This document shows, one piece after another, positions 46,001 to 55,053 of a DNA stretch of 64,000 bases (positions are counted from its first letter, which is position 1; each line of letters opens with the position of its first letter). The DNA is from Tetraselmis striata (taxonomy: Eukaryota; Chlorophyta; Chlorodendrophyceae; Chlorodendrales; Chlorodendraceae), in NCBI GenBank assembly GCA_006384855.1, contig VCJN01001732.1:1-64000 (forward strand). The letters run 5' to 3'. The notes below the pieces were generated by a model, which worked only from the letters and a program-made list of their open reading frames with translations, had not been told where the DNA came from and made no database searches. A program made the position numbers and the translations under genes.

Positions 46001-46923
46001 ACCGCCTTCCCGACCCGCCAAGAGATGCGGCCGCGCAGGTAGCCCCGCGAGGTCGCAGGGCCCGAGGCGGTTGGCTGGATCGTCTCGCGCGCGAGTGCGG
46101 CCTCGTGGAGCAGTGCAGGAATATCGCTTTGCCGCCAGAGGGCTAAGCGGTGGTCGATAGCAGTCCGTACCACGTGGGCGTTAGCGCCGGCAGCGTGCGA
46201 CCAGAGAACGGCCGCCGGGAAGAGGATGGCCAGGTGGCACGCGGCCTCGCGCATGGCGCCCCGGGCGGAATGCGATATATCCCAGATTGGTCGGATAGCG
46301 GCGCCAATGGCGTCGCGGGCGGACATCGGGATTCTTGGTGACGTGCGCACGGCCGTGTCACGCACGTAGGGGAGGAAGAAGTCGGGGTTGTCGAGGGCCC
46401 ATTGGATGGGTGCCCCTACTTGGGTATGGGCAGCTTCAGCCGCTTGGCGGCGAGCGATGCCGTCGGTGGAGGTCGGCATAAAGGGAAGGAGGTCCGGGGC
46501 CGGCGGGAGGGGGTGAGCGGGGGGCACGGGGCCGGCTGGGGGGTCAAGAGCCGTGGTAGGGGCTGGTGGGGCGCCACTGGGTTCGGCCGGGGGGGCGGGG
46601 GGGCGAGGTGGCGAAGGAGGGGGGGCTGGTAGCTGGCGGGGATTGCCGTGCGCGTCGATGCGGCACTTTAGTAGATGGGTACGCATGATCTGCGCATTGC
46701 CGCTGGCTGCGACGTAGACTTTGCCGCACCGGCGGGGGCAAGGCCTTAGACCCACAGTGGGGAGGTAGGCAGCTAAGCCAGCGATTCTAGGGTCGCCGCC
46801 CTCCGCTGGGCAACTGGCGACGCGTTTGTGGTCGGCGCTGCGGGCGCGGCGGAAGTGCTCGGCCAGGTGCGCGGCGGTGTCGCACACGAAGGGGCACTCG
46901 GGGAGAGGGCACCGGAGAGTCAT
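43084..46923 (-). CDS. Retroelement D ORF2: zinc fingers - reverse transcriptase - CCHC finger - restriction-like endonuclease
   Basis: The protein is 1,279 aa. Two N-terminal fingers are visible (C-x4-C in CPLPECPFVC; CPRRCGKVYVAA with a downstream H-x3-C), followed by a Pro/Ala-rich linker. The RT domain carries SSIDASNAYGMTD, QLRGIRQGCPLATFFF and the catalytic box FADDLHLL near residue 625. A CPHCD-type C-x2-C-x13-H-x4-C finger lies near 1041-1062, then ATRPGDVVQLDY and VHLVLDAAVTGVF near 1110-1130. That arrangement matches the PD-(D/E)xK-like endonuclease of R2-group elements. It should nick target DNA and prime cDNA synthesis there. The clade assignment (R2/NeSL-like) is inference. Confidence 0.87.
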   Translation of the reverse strand: MTLRCPLPECPFVCDTAAHLAEHFRRARSADHKRVASCPAEGGDPRIAGLAAYLPTVGLRPCPRRCGKVYVAASGNAQIMRTHLLKCRIDAHGNPRQLPAPPPSPPRPPAPPAEPSGAPPAPTTALDPPAGPVPPAHPLPPAPDLLPFMPTSTDGIARRQAAEAAHTQVGAPIQWALDNPDFFLPYVRDTAVRTSPRIPMSARDAIGAAIRPIWDISHSARGAMREAACHLAILFPAAVLWSHAAGANAHVVRTAIDHRLALWRQSDIPALLHEAALARETIQPTASGPATSRGYLRGRISWRVGKAVRLIRVGRFRDAAALAENHGVAEPSAENIDELRRLFPPPAADDPSGLLPPPEPDDIPPITISPDDLHGVLQRAPADSACHRDGWRVDHLRDLSDDYDTLQSMARFMTVVCSGNVSDRVKQLLSSSTLIPLWKKDEEARGDLRGQAEAQNSPYRPPIRPIGFSSALTRVASSAAMWTIRDHVARAVGPSQFALSTPAGTDMIQWVIQVAMEMDDRLAASSIDASNAYGMTDRRAIRRRLVADPALHSLLPLFDMLYAGPSENWLYDHESDGDAPTVVLTQLRGIRQGCPLATFFFCLTVGPVFDAITAKLGMGGLGLAFADDLHLLGTALGTALALHSAQPALAAVGLSISWGPDKTEVAFAPAEHGAAIGEWEGLLPRAAGAPSPPPCPPSGSLDAAAFSRARDPAVLPHLVTGFRRCLGVPRHRKLDPTFVRDALRRPAARQDAILLMAREIADAGHIHASLRLVQVCGVKRFAHLLRGLPPESLAEFMLERDAAVRSTLAHIMDLTGDETAASLSLMRTGLSTMLGGIAVDSLVHESHEQHLGAFFALAGPLAERLRKMPGLLAPRLIQQLANPETSSLPWAAALRRAWQASQDREDSFQPWETDMASTVAPVGNPVDRAGDTTTGTLDLPPRLTLGELPSLNSAIDEAKGLRKVAAVLSHTRKWRVFFDLYKTATLPERIRLLSQSGHGSVTYLTSDTPAAYAVEPEPYRVALRKCCGIAALGDSPLGLEDSCPHCDLSPGATDEALERHIVRCPRAGAWHKVHARIATTMVSILHEAGAPRDSVLTEVRGLRSADATRPGDVVQLDYMGPGVHLVLDAAVTGVFRNSIAAQVAVQPGYAARLREQTKFRVDACSSQPVARRHRFVPCVVEEGGRLGEHLLALLKELAERGIASGHLKQPPSWRELRPAALVAHWIRKWTAKLSVALHIFLAEYLCRHTGSRPFGFGGRSFRPAGRQLPAASPGPAARR

Positions 46924-47004
46924 TGGGGATGGGTAGGAGGGAGGGGGTGCGGCGAGGCCTGAGGGGGCGGTCCGACGAGGAGGGGTTGGGGGTGGGGGTG
47001 GGGT

Positions 47005-48591
47005 TTACGGCGGTGCACTCCCCTCGTGCGCGCCGGGGGCGCTGCCATGGGGCTGGGGTAGGGGCGGTCCATCCACCTGGGGGTTGCCGGCGTCCATGCC
47101 GGCTCTGGGGAGCGCGGGGGCTCCGGGGGCAGCAAGAGCCAAGGGTACCTGGGAGACGAGGGGAGCGCCAGCTTGGAGTGCGGTGACGACGTTGTTGAGG
47201 TGGGAGGTCTCGCGGCGGCGCTCCGCCATCTCGTCGCGCAGCAGCGCAACGACAGCTGTCTGGGCGGCCATCTGCTTTTGGATCTCCATCAGCATGCCTC
47301 CTAGGAGCTGGAAGTCCGAAGTCGGGTCTGTCTGGGCTTGGGCAGGGGGAGGCAGGTGAGGTGGGAGCTGGTGTGCCGAGCCATGCGGCGATGGCGCAGC
47401 TGCGCCAGCGCCAAGGGGCGGCATGCCGGCCTCCAAGACATCCTCCAGGGTAATATCCGGGTCGGCGGGGGCGAGGTCAACGTGCAGGCGTTTGGGGGGT
47501 GGAGGGTGCTGGTGTCCCTGGCGTGGTGGTGCCGCCGAGGACGAGGCTCCGGCGGAGCCGCGGTGGAGCTGGCCGCTGCCGGGAATCCCTGCGCCCGGGG
47601 GAGGCGGCGTTCGCGTGGGGGAGAACGCAGCGTCTAGGCGCCTGTTGCAATCTGCGGCTCCGCCACTGCTTTGTGCTGGTCCTTGCGGGGAGGGGGTGCC
47701 GAACAGGAAGGGGGTGGGATGATGGGGAGGGGGGGTGAAGGCGCCGCATGGGGCATAGGGCTGGGTCCATGTTTGCTGAGGGGGAGCAAGGTTGGGGGTT
47801 GCATAGGTGTGGCAATGGGCATATGCCGGCGGGGGGGGGAAGTAAGCCGGGCCGGCCTGCTGGAAGAACTCCGGGTGGGGCGCGGGAGGCGCTGGGGCTG
47901 GGGCTGGGGCGACGAGAACAGAAGGGCGGTGCTCAGGCGGCTCGTAGTAGGAGGGGTCACCAGGGGGTGCAGCGCGCCAAGGGGGCAGGGTGGGGAGCAG
48001 GGCTAGCCAATCCCTGCGCTGCTCTACCCAGTGCGTTGCGGCAGGGGCGATGAGGCCCGGCAGCTCGGTGTTGGCTGCGTGCTCGGTCATAGACGACATG
48101 CTGCCCAGGCGAGCCACGGGGGTGAGGGCTGCATGGACGAGGGTGAGTAGGTAGCATGCATCGTCGGGTCCAGTGTCTTCGCGCTTGTCCGCGTGGAGGC
48201 ACCATTTTGCAACGTAGGTCATTGTTCCGCCATGTGCAATTGCGTCCCCTCTTGCCCAACGAACGATAGCGTTGTCCATGTAGAATTTGCTGGCAGTGTG
48301 GTCCGGGGCGAACGATGCGCCGTTAACCTGGAAAACTCGGATGTACTGCGGTAGGAAGTAATGCTGGTTGGCAAGAAACCACCGCACACACACGCTGGCC
48401 TCCTGTGAGGACGCAACGCGGAAGAAGAAGGAACGGTGTCGCCCTGCCGGCCTTCGAAAATGGGGTCCTTGCATGCGGAACTTGGCATGCCCTCCGCCTC
48501 GCCCGGGCGGGTGGTGGCTGGCCGGGCTCTTGCCCTTGCGTGGGTCGCGGTGGCTCGACATGCCGGTGGCGGTGGCGGCGCGGCGCAACAC
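47005..48591 (-). CDS. Retroelement D ORF1: Gag-like protein
   Basis: The protein is 528 aa. The N-terminal 200 residues are globular and basic (RRPAGRHRSFFFRVASSQEA, RWFLANQHYFLPQYIRVFQV). A Pro/Ala/His-rich disordered middle follows, and a C-terminal coiled coil (FQLLGGMLMEIQKQMAAQTA, VALLRDEMAERRRETSHL) could mediate multimerisation. No CCHC knuckle is seen. RNA binding and particle assembly are assumed from its position before the RT gene. The coiled-coil end is also present in decayed copy E, which supports its membership in the element. Confidence 0.75.
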   Translation of the reverse strand: MLRRAATATGMSSHRDPRKGKSPASHHPPGRGGGHAKFRMQGPHFRRPAGRHRSFFFRVASSQEASVCVRWFLANQHYFLPQYIRVFQVNGASFAPDHTASKFYMDNAIVRWARGDAIAHGGTMTYVAKWCLHADKREDTGPDDACYLLTLVHAALTPVARLGSMSSMTEHAANTELPGLIAPAATHWVEQRRDWLALLPTLPPWRAAPPGDPSYYEPPEHRPSVLVAPAPAPAPPAPHPEFFQQAGPAYFPPPPAYAHCHTYATPNLAPPQQTWTQPYAPCGAFTPPPHHPTPFLFGTPSPQGPAQSSGGAADCNRRLDAAFSPTRTPPPPGAGIPGSGQLHRGSAGASSSAAPPRQGHQHPPPPKRLHVDLAPADPDITLEDVLEAGMPPLGAGAAAPSPHGSAHQLPPHLPPPAQAQTDPTSDFQLLGGMLMEIQKQMAAQTAVVALLRDEMAERRRETSHLNNVVTALQAGAPLVSQVPLALAAPGAPALPRAGMDAGNPQVDGPPLPQPHGSAPGAHEGSAPP

Positions 48592-48847
48592 GAGTGTAAC
48601 ACAGACGGATAAGTACTATGGAGTATTAATTAACGAGCGTAATCCAGCGGCTCGCGTGGTGCGGGGTGGGCTCGGATCGTGGGGGCACCGCTCGCAACTC
48701 ACGCGCTGAGCGGACCTGGGAGAGGGGCACTCGTCCTGTCGGCCCGGAGGGGCACTCGTCAGCCGAGAGGGGCACTCGAGAGGGGGGGGGGGGGGGGGTC
48801 GTCGTGTCGGGGTCGTCGTGTCGCAGCATTGTCTCGGGAGCTGCATT

Positions 48848-51399
48848 GGCGCGGCACTATCGGGAGCTGCTGCGTGACCCCCACCCCCTAGCACAACGGG
48901 TTGCGATATACCGTGCGGCGTGGGAACACCGCCACGGTACATCCCCACCCATTGCCCCCGCACTAAACGGGATTAATGGGCATATAACATGGGAGGGACT
49001 AGTCAAGGCTCTTAGGCGTTTAAAAAATAATAAGGCCCAGGGGCAGGGATGGGATCACTGCAGAGGCTTTAAAATTGGCGATATACGCCCCGAATAGCCA
49101 TTTTGGCAAGGCATTGCTGGCCTTAATTAACGGGATATGGACTAAGAACTATATCCCCCATCAGTGGCGTAGCTCGGCCATAGTATCGGTGCCCAAGAAA
49201 GGCGACGCGACCGTTATGGACAATCATAGGGGTATTTCGATTATGGGTGCCGCTATGAAACTCCTTATGACCGTCATTTCCCAACGCTTGCAAGACGTCT
49301 GCCAAGCTAAAGGGATAATCCGCCGTTGGCAAGCGGGTTTTATGCGGAATGAGGAGGGCCCCATGCAAGTCGCCAGCTTGTTCGATATCGCGGCTCGTCG
49401 CCAAGCGGCAGGTCTACCCACGTACGCGGGTTTTATTGACTTTAGGAAGGCATATGACACCGTACCTCATGAGCTTTTATTCCTAAAACTACAAGCCATA
49501 GGAGTTTCGGGTCATATGCTTACCTTCATTAAAACTCTATACAGGGATAGTATGGTACGGGTCAAGACAGGGGTGGCCCCGGGAACACTATCAGACCCCA
49601 TACCCATAGAGCGTGGCCTCCGACAGGGGTGCCCCGCTTCCCCCATCCTATTTAACATATTTATAAACGATATATTCGATGGGGTAGAACATCTAGGGTG
49701 TGATGTACCAGGGTGCACTGACACATTAGCGGCAAGGCAACCACTAAGGGTGCCAGGTCAGTTATACGCGGACGACGCTGTTGGTATCACAGGCTCGTTC
49801 GATAACCTGCATGCCATGTTCGCCCACTTCTCGCAGTGGGCGGAGGATCATTTTATGGGGTTTGGGGTACTTAAGTGTGGCGTGATGGCATTAGGCCGAT
49901 ATTCCGACGAGACCGCGTTACGCGAACAAGCTGCCCGATGGCAGCTTGGGGGGGAACGGGTACCGGTTGTAAATGAATATAGGTACTTGGGTACGGTCAT
50001 TAAGTCGGATTTAGGTATGCAACACATAGTAGACGACCGGGTTAAGAAGGGTAAACGCGCTATTGAGGCGCTCGATTCGGTATTAGTTGGTGGACGGGAC
50101 ATAATCCCTATTAATGTGCGTGTGTCGGTTTTTAAAACCTGTGTACTGCCGGTTTTAACTTATGGGTGTGAAGTATGGGGCATGGATAGAACTAGCGGCG
50201 CAAATAAATTACAAACTGTACTCAATCAGTGCTTGCGTTGCCTCATTGGGGTAGGTAAAAACTCCCCTGGGGTGGCCACTGCACCGATGATGCGGGAATT
50301 GGATATTGCGCCCATAGAGGCTACGGCCGCTGCGGCACGGGCTCGGGCGTTCCTTAAAGCATCCGACTTGAATACATGTATAACCCATTTAGTAGATCAG
50401 CCAAGTCGGGCGCGCCCTAACACGTGGACGTCGGGGACTGTGCGGTGGTTAGATCGACTAGCTAGGGCGAACGTAGGGCTAGCTGAGGGGGCGCACCTTC
50501 CACTTGAGTGGAGGTCACTAGCCGCGCGCGATGCCGCTAAACTAGTAAAGGCATCGGTGTGGGCGCGTTACGAATCGTCGGTATCGTTAGCACGCAATAA
50601 CACCTGGGGTATATATGTCCAGGCGTCCTATGCGTCAAACCCGTTGCCACAGTACGGTGTGGGTGTCCCCGCGGGGGTTGTGGCCGGGTTGCACATTATG
50701 ATACAATTACGCACCCGAGTATTTCCCACTGCCCGCCGATTGGCCCGGATTCATGCCATGCCTGAGCGGTTCCTTGAACACTGCCCTGCATGTGGCGGAG
50801 GTGAATCTGAGACTATCGAACATATGTTGGTGGAGTGCCCGCGGTGGGGGTATCACCGTCATAATTTTGGGTTGTTAGTTCCGGAGTTCAGGGATTTTAT
50901 TAGTAGTCAGGTTAGTGCGTCAACGCCTGAGGACTTAACTGCCTTTATTTTGGGCGGGGTCCCCCCCTCCCTTCACGGCGCCCTGGATTTTACTGGGAAT
51001 GGGAAATATTTCCAGCTATGGCGTCGGGCCCTCCCTCACATTGCCTTTTTTGTTGCACATGTATCGCACTCCCGAAATGCTTTGCTCCGCGGGTTGGGGC
51101 TTGCCCCAACTCGCATTACTCGAATGGGCCGACGCCCAAACGGGTAGGGCGGACCTTTCGTGGTCAGTGCCGGGTATCTTGATGGCAGTGTTTTAGACGG
51201 TGATCCAACAGTGTTGGAAATTCCGTCACTGGCCTCCAATTAGTCTTGCGAAATGCTTCGGCAATTTGCTTGATGACTATAACGGAGCGTCGCCTACCCA
51301 GGGCTTTCCGTAGCTGGATTGCTGCCTAAACGGCCGTCGTAGAGACGCTGCAAGGGTTTCACTGGTGCCAGTCCTGTCCCGGGGGCGAAAAAAAAAAAA
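48848..51399 (+). mobile_element. LINE copy C, right part: RT, 3' UTR and A-tail
   Basis: This part continues the LINE after the nested insertion and runs to an uninterrupted A12 tail (51,388-51,399). The 3' UTR (51,148-51,387) is shared with copies A and B and contains the palindrome ccaacagtgttgg near 51,206. It is the most complete copy of this family in the window. Confidence 0.93.
49075..51147 (+). CDS. LINE copy C reverse transcriptase (one-base frameshift at its N-terminus)
   Basis: The open frame is 690 aa. RT motifs are SAIVSVPKKGD and DNHRGISI, FIDFRKAYDTVPHE, RGLRQGCPASPILFNIFIND and the active site QLYADDAVGI. A C-terminal CCHC-type finger follows (CPACGGGESETIEHMLVEC, then HRHNFG). 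The upstream frame (from 48,849: ARHYRELLRDP to KALRRLKNNKAQG) belongs to the same protein but is separated by one extra G near 49,045. Removing it would give the family-typical QDGITAEALK. No endonuclease domain is present because the copy is 5'-truncated. Confidence 0.9.
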   Translation: MAIYAPNSHFGKALLALINGIWTKNYIPHQWRSSAIVSVPKKGDATVMDNHRGISIMGAAMKLLMTVISQRLQDVCQAKGIIRRWQAGFMRNEEGPMQVASLFDIAARRQAAGLPTYAGFIDFRKAYDTVPHELLFLKLQAIGVSGHMLTFIKTLYRDSMVRVKTGVAPGTLSDPIPIERGLRQGCPASPILFNIFINDIFDGVEHLGCDVPGCTDTLAARQPLRVPGQLYADDAVGITGSFDNLHAMFAHFSQWAEDHFMGFGVLKCGVMALGRYSDETALREQAARWQLGGERVPVVNEYRYLGTVIKSDLGMQHIVDDRVKKGKRAIEALDSVLVGGRDIIPINVRVSVFKTCVLPVLTYGCEVWGMDRTSGANKLQTVLNQCLRCLIGVGKNSPGVATAPMMRELDIAPIEATAAAARARAFLKASDLNTCITHLVDQPSRARPNTWTSGTVRWLDRLARANVGLAEGAHLPLEWRSLAARDAAKLVKASVWARYESSVSLARNNTWGIYVQASYASNPLPQYGVGVPAGVVAGLHIMIQLRTRVFPTARRLARIHAMPERFLEHCPACGGGESETIEHMLVECPRWGYHRHNFGLLVPEFRDFISSQVSASTPEDLTAFILGGVPPSLHGALDFTGNGKYFQLWRRALPHIAFFVAHVSHSRNALLRGLGLAPTRITRMGRRPNG

Positions 51400-53180
51400 G
51401 GGATGTACCTTGATGTGGCGTATTGGCCCTACAGTGCGGTACACCAGATGGGGGGGGGGGGGGGGGGGGGGGTTCTACGCGCTGATGAAGGACCCCCGCG
51501 ACCCCCCCCCCCCCCCCCCCCCCCCCCGCTTCCCGCGCCGCCACAGCTGCGGGCGGAAGGCGCGCTGCACGCGGCCATTTACCGCGCGGCGGGTCGCCAG
51601 CCCAGCCTGCGCGCCGCCTGCCCCTGGTCCGCCTCCCCGGAGCTGGCCGCCCACATGACGGCCGCGTCGCGGTGCAGTTGCGCCGGCGGAGCGGGAGCCG
51701 CTGCCTGCGAGTGGGCCCGCCCTCCCATGCGGCAATCGGCGGCGCCGGCGGAGGCACTGCTGCGCTGCCACCTGCGCCACGCCGTCCGCGCGGGCGGGGG
51801 GAGCGGGGCGGTGCGGCCGGATGACGATGCGGGAGCGCTGGCCGGGCCCTCGACGGAGGCCGGGGACGCGCCCTTCTGGGCGTGGCTCCCTCTCGTACGG
51901 CATCCGGAGGTTTGTGCCAACCCCTCCGACTGCAGGAGATACAAAGTCGTAGCTACGTACACGTGCTACATCATACGTAGCTATGTAGAGGGAGCGATTG
52001 GTAAGTCTGTAGCACTACATGTGCATCTAGCTGTACAGAGTTTTGAACCCTAAACCCCAAATCCATATGATGTACATATAGGTAACGCCGTATAGCATAA
52101 CCACGCTTTGGGTTTGCGGTGTGTGTCGTTTTCGACCCACTCGCGAAGAGATAAAATCTACGTCCATCTTCAAATATGTCAGAATATACCACGAATAGCA
52201 CAGATCCTCCAATTCGGTGCTGCGAAACAAGTAATATCAATTCTCATTTTCAAACCTGCAAACGCGATTGAATGGTACGGGAATTGAATCCATTTGCGCC
52301 ATCTGCCCGATCACACCCGAGAATGGCCATGCGGACATGACAGGGCGGTGTGGTGACATCGTGGGCAATCGTGGTGACATGTAGCTACTCATCCACTATC
52401 CCCCGCCCCCTTCCCCAATCAGATTGGGGTCACAGGTCACAAATATCATGTGAAGTCAGAGATTTCGTTGCATATTCGTGGTTTTTCCAGATTTCGTTAT
52501 ATATTCGTGGTTTGTACAAATGTTGTTGTCTCTTCTTCGCCGGAAGGGGGGGGGGGGGGGGGGGGGGGGGGGAGAGTGTGGCCTCCCACTGTCCCACAAA
52601 GCCCGGCCGCCACAGAGGCATGGTAGGGAAGTCTTGGTCCAGGCATGCACGCAGGAACTTGATGTGTGCCTCCAGTAAGAACTGCCGCCCGTACGTTCTT
52701 ACATACAGGCGCTCTACGGTGTTGTTTTTGGAGACAAAACACGGCACTGTGTATAGAGCGCGTCGAAATGGTGGTCGCTACGGGTATGATGCACATCTGC
52801 CCGCTCACGGGGTGTGCCCCATGCCCCACGATGTGACACCAGCTTGAGGAGGGCCTCGGCCGGTCACCGCCGCCTGTGGAGGTTCCCCGCCAGGACGAGG
52901 ACTGGGAGGAGGAGGCGGAGGGCGACTTGGCGACCGAGCTGGCCGCTTCGCTGTTGGCGCGGAGCCACAGCGACGCGCATGGGGTGTGGGAAAACGTTCG
53001 CCGGGAGGTGCGGCGCCTGGTGGCCGTCACGAGGTGAGGCCACTCAACACCGGCGGTGTAGCTCGGCAGTGCATGTGGAGTGTGGGCGCCTGTGCCGCTG
53101 TGGAAGGTTGCCGTGATGTGGACTGTGCGTGCAGGGGCGCCCGGGAGCTGGTGCATGCCGCACATCTAGCCCTCCGATGA
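51400..53180 (+). CDS. Putative host gene, unrecognised product (fragmentary model)
   Basis: Two coding-like stretches are seen. About 51,530-51,935 encodes an Ala/Arg-rich segment (LRAEGALHAAIYRAAGRQPS through DAPFWAWLPLVRHPEVCA). 52,845-53,036 continues across a GT-AG intron to about 53,131-53,180 and encodes an acidic stretch (DEDWEEEAEGDLATELAASL), then HGVWENVRREVRRLVAVTR, GARELVHAAHLALR and a stop. Whether both belong to one gene is uncertain. No family is recognised. The LINE tail lies immediately upstream, so the 5' end may have been cut off by that insertion. Confidence 0.35.
51450..51527. repeat. Poly-G tract followed by poly-C tract
   Basis: About 22 G (51,450-51,471) and about 24 C (51,504-51,527) are separated by about 32 bp, so they can pair into a stable hairpin. 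Confidence 0.93.
52085..52300 (+). repeat. Dispersed repeat family R2, copy 3 (partial, diverged)
   Basis: It shares with copy 1 (36,360-36,580) the string cgacccactcgcgaagaga, then catcttcaaatatntcagaatataccacgaata and an accaatgaat-like AT block. Identity is lower than between copies 1 and 2. Confidence 0.65.
52455..52513 (+). repeat. Short tandem duplication of about 30 bp
   Basis: agatttcgttgcatattcgtggttt and agatttcgttatatattcgtggttt lie back to back. A G-run follows at 52,547-52,572. Confidence 0.85.
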
Positions 53181-53739
53181 CTCTGGGGGCGACCCTGTGT
53201 GCGCCATTACCTACCAGCTTGCGCGCCCCACCTACACACGCGGCGATGACTGCGTTCTCCCGGCGGTGGCGCTCACTTGGCGACCGCCCAACGCACCAAG
53301 TCTGCATTCCCACCGCGGGGGGATTGCCCCACGATGCGGCACGAACGCCACGGGTCGCACGGCGTCTCCACCCTCGAACCGTTTCAGTTTTCAAGGTTCC
53401 CCGCTCGAGATGCGGGATCGCTTTGACGTTCAAATGAACCTCAGTGCGAATGTCGCGGCTCGTCGCTCACGGCATGTGTCCGTGGGGTGCAAGCTCCTTG
53501 GTGATGGCCACGGTTGGGGGATGCTGTGTCCCAGCAACGGCATCTGCCATTACTTGACATTATGTAGCGGCGGCGAGGCGCCAAAGTACAATGTGGCGGC
53601 TAGCACTGACACTCTCTACCATCAGTCCATCCATCCTTAACAACCCTTTCGATTTGCGGCAGAATGCATTGGCATGATACGGAAGGAACGTTGCCACCGT
53701 GCCGCGCTGGTCTAGTCGTATCGCAGAATCCTCACATGC
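53181..53739. other. No recognisable gene
   Basis: Short open frames occur but none resembles a known family. It may include the 3' UTR of the preceding putative gene. Confidence 0.4.
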
Positions 53740-54065
53740 TGATCGTACATGATGTTTTTTTAAAGCCCCCTGTACATGGTTGCTACCAAGCGGCGCCACA
53801 TAGCAGGCGCCAACGGGACTCCGAGTATTATTTGAAATGCCCACCTGCAGGGCTCCCCTGTCGTTGCTCGACATGGGGATCGGCAACTTGCGCCGGCCAC
53901 CCCGCCCAGCCGCCTACCGCACCCACCCGGGCACGGGTCCTGGGGGGTACCAGCGCCCACCACGTGGAGGTGGGGGTGTTGCCGCCGAGATTGCTGCACC
54001 CATGATCCTCCGCTCCTAGTGGGCCACTGCCTGACGGCGGGCACCGTGCGACAGTAGCCCGAATG
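53740..54065 (+). repeat. Dispersed repeat family R1, copy 2
   Basis: Homologous in order to 30,030-30,345 (gtacatgg, gcggcgcca, gagtattatttgaaa, gatcctccgct, gtgggccactg, ggcgggc). Confidence 0.6.
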
Positions 54066-55053
54066 ATGGCGCTTGGGACACTTTACTGCCGCATCGTGGA
54101 ATTTTCTGTGAGAGCATAGGTGCCACTTTTCGGGCCAAGTTTGACAGGTTGCCTATGGTTGGTAGACAGGTTGCCTATACCTGGGCCTTTAGGAATTTAT
54201 GGCGATTTAAATCGAATTACTAGTAAATGTATATGACTTAGCTTCGCGCGGCGCCGTGTGGGGGGGCGGGGGGGGGGGGGGGGGGGGGGGGGGACCCTTA
54301 TCCCTGTCTTCCGGCCGTGGCGGTCGTGGGTGGGCGCGGAGGGCGGCCGGACGAACATGCGGACAAACGCCGTCCGTCCGAACAGGCGGACACGAACGAC
54401 CAATGGCAGTGACTGGACACACCCGCAAGTGTACACATCTCCGTATATACACTCGCGCTCCCTTGGCTCCTCCTTGGTTCTTGGCTCCCTGGCCTCCTGC
54501 TCGACCTTGGTTTCAGGCTTATGTCTCTCTCCTTTGCTGGCAACCTTTCATAGTTGCTGTTAGTTCTGTTTGTAGTGCGCATTTGTGAAAGCCCTGATGT
54601 AATAAAACAAAATATACACTCGCGCGTAAATCATAGAACATTCGTTCATTTAAAGTGTTATGTTATTCACTTGTGAAAGTTGCCTTTTTTTTGAGCCATT
54701 TTGCACGAAATTCTCAAAACGCATGTTTTGGAGGCACAATTGCACAAAATCCCCTTGGTTGCACTCGATTTCACTATTTACCCGCGCAAAACGTGCAAAA
54801 TTGGGCATGCGCAGAGCGGATGCGAGGAAAAACCTAAGTCAGGACGCGCGCCACCCCATCAATTCATTGCGTTTGACGTCGTATGATCGTGGGGCAAGCG
54901 TGCGAGGGCAAATACTTTAAGTGTCTAATTGTTACAATGTTCAAATCGCATTGTCTAATGGACACGAGTAGCCAACCCTCGCATCCCCCCCCCCCCCCCC
55001 CGCCCCCCACAAAGGCCCCTACAGATACGTACGTACAACACCACTGTCTATCA
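54066..55053. other. Intergenic region with G-run and AT-rich motifs
   Basis: A long G-run (54,258-54,293) and a C-run (about 54,985-55,003) are present. Between 54,695 and 54,800 several ttttgcac / gtgcaaaa motifs occur, similar to those flanking the DUF7869-like gene to the right. No gene is recognised. Confidence 0.5.

Larger units (their letters stand above)
42998..48847 (-). mobile_element. Intact two-ORF non-LTR retrotransposon D (REL-endonuclease type), nested in LINE copy C
   Basis: The 5.85-kb element is bounded by a 13-bp target-site duplication and reads on the minus strand. It has a 5' UTR of about 250 bp with three ggggcactcg motifs and a G-run at 48,781-48,799, then ORF1, an 81-nt gap, ORF2 and a short 3' end with only a CCAAAAAG-like tail. 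There are no LTRs. Both long ORFs are undamaged, so the insertion is recent and possibly still competent. Copy E at 11.3-15.1 kb is an old relative. Confidence 0.9.

Noticed and set aside
42770..51399. LTR retrotransposon
   Set aside because: No long direct terminal repeats, integrase, protease or primer-binding site. Target-site duplication, A-tail and RT type point to non-LTR elements.
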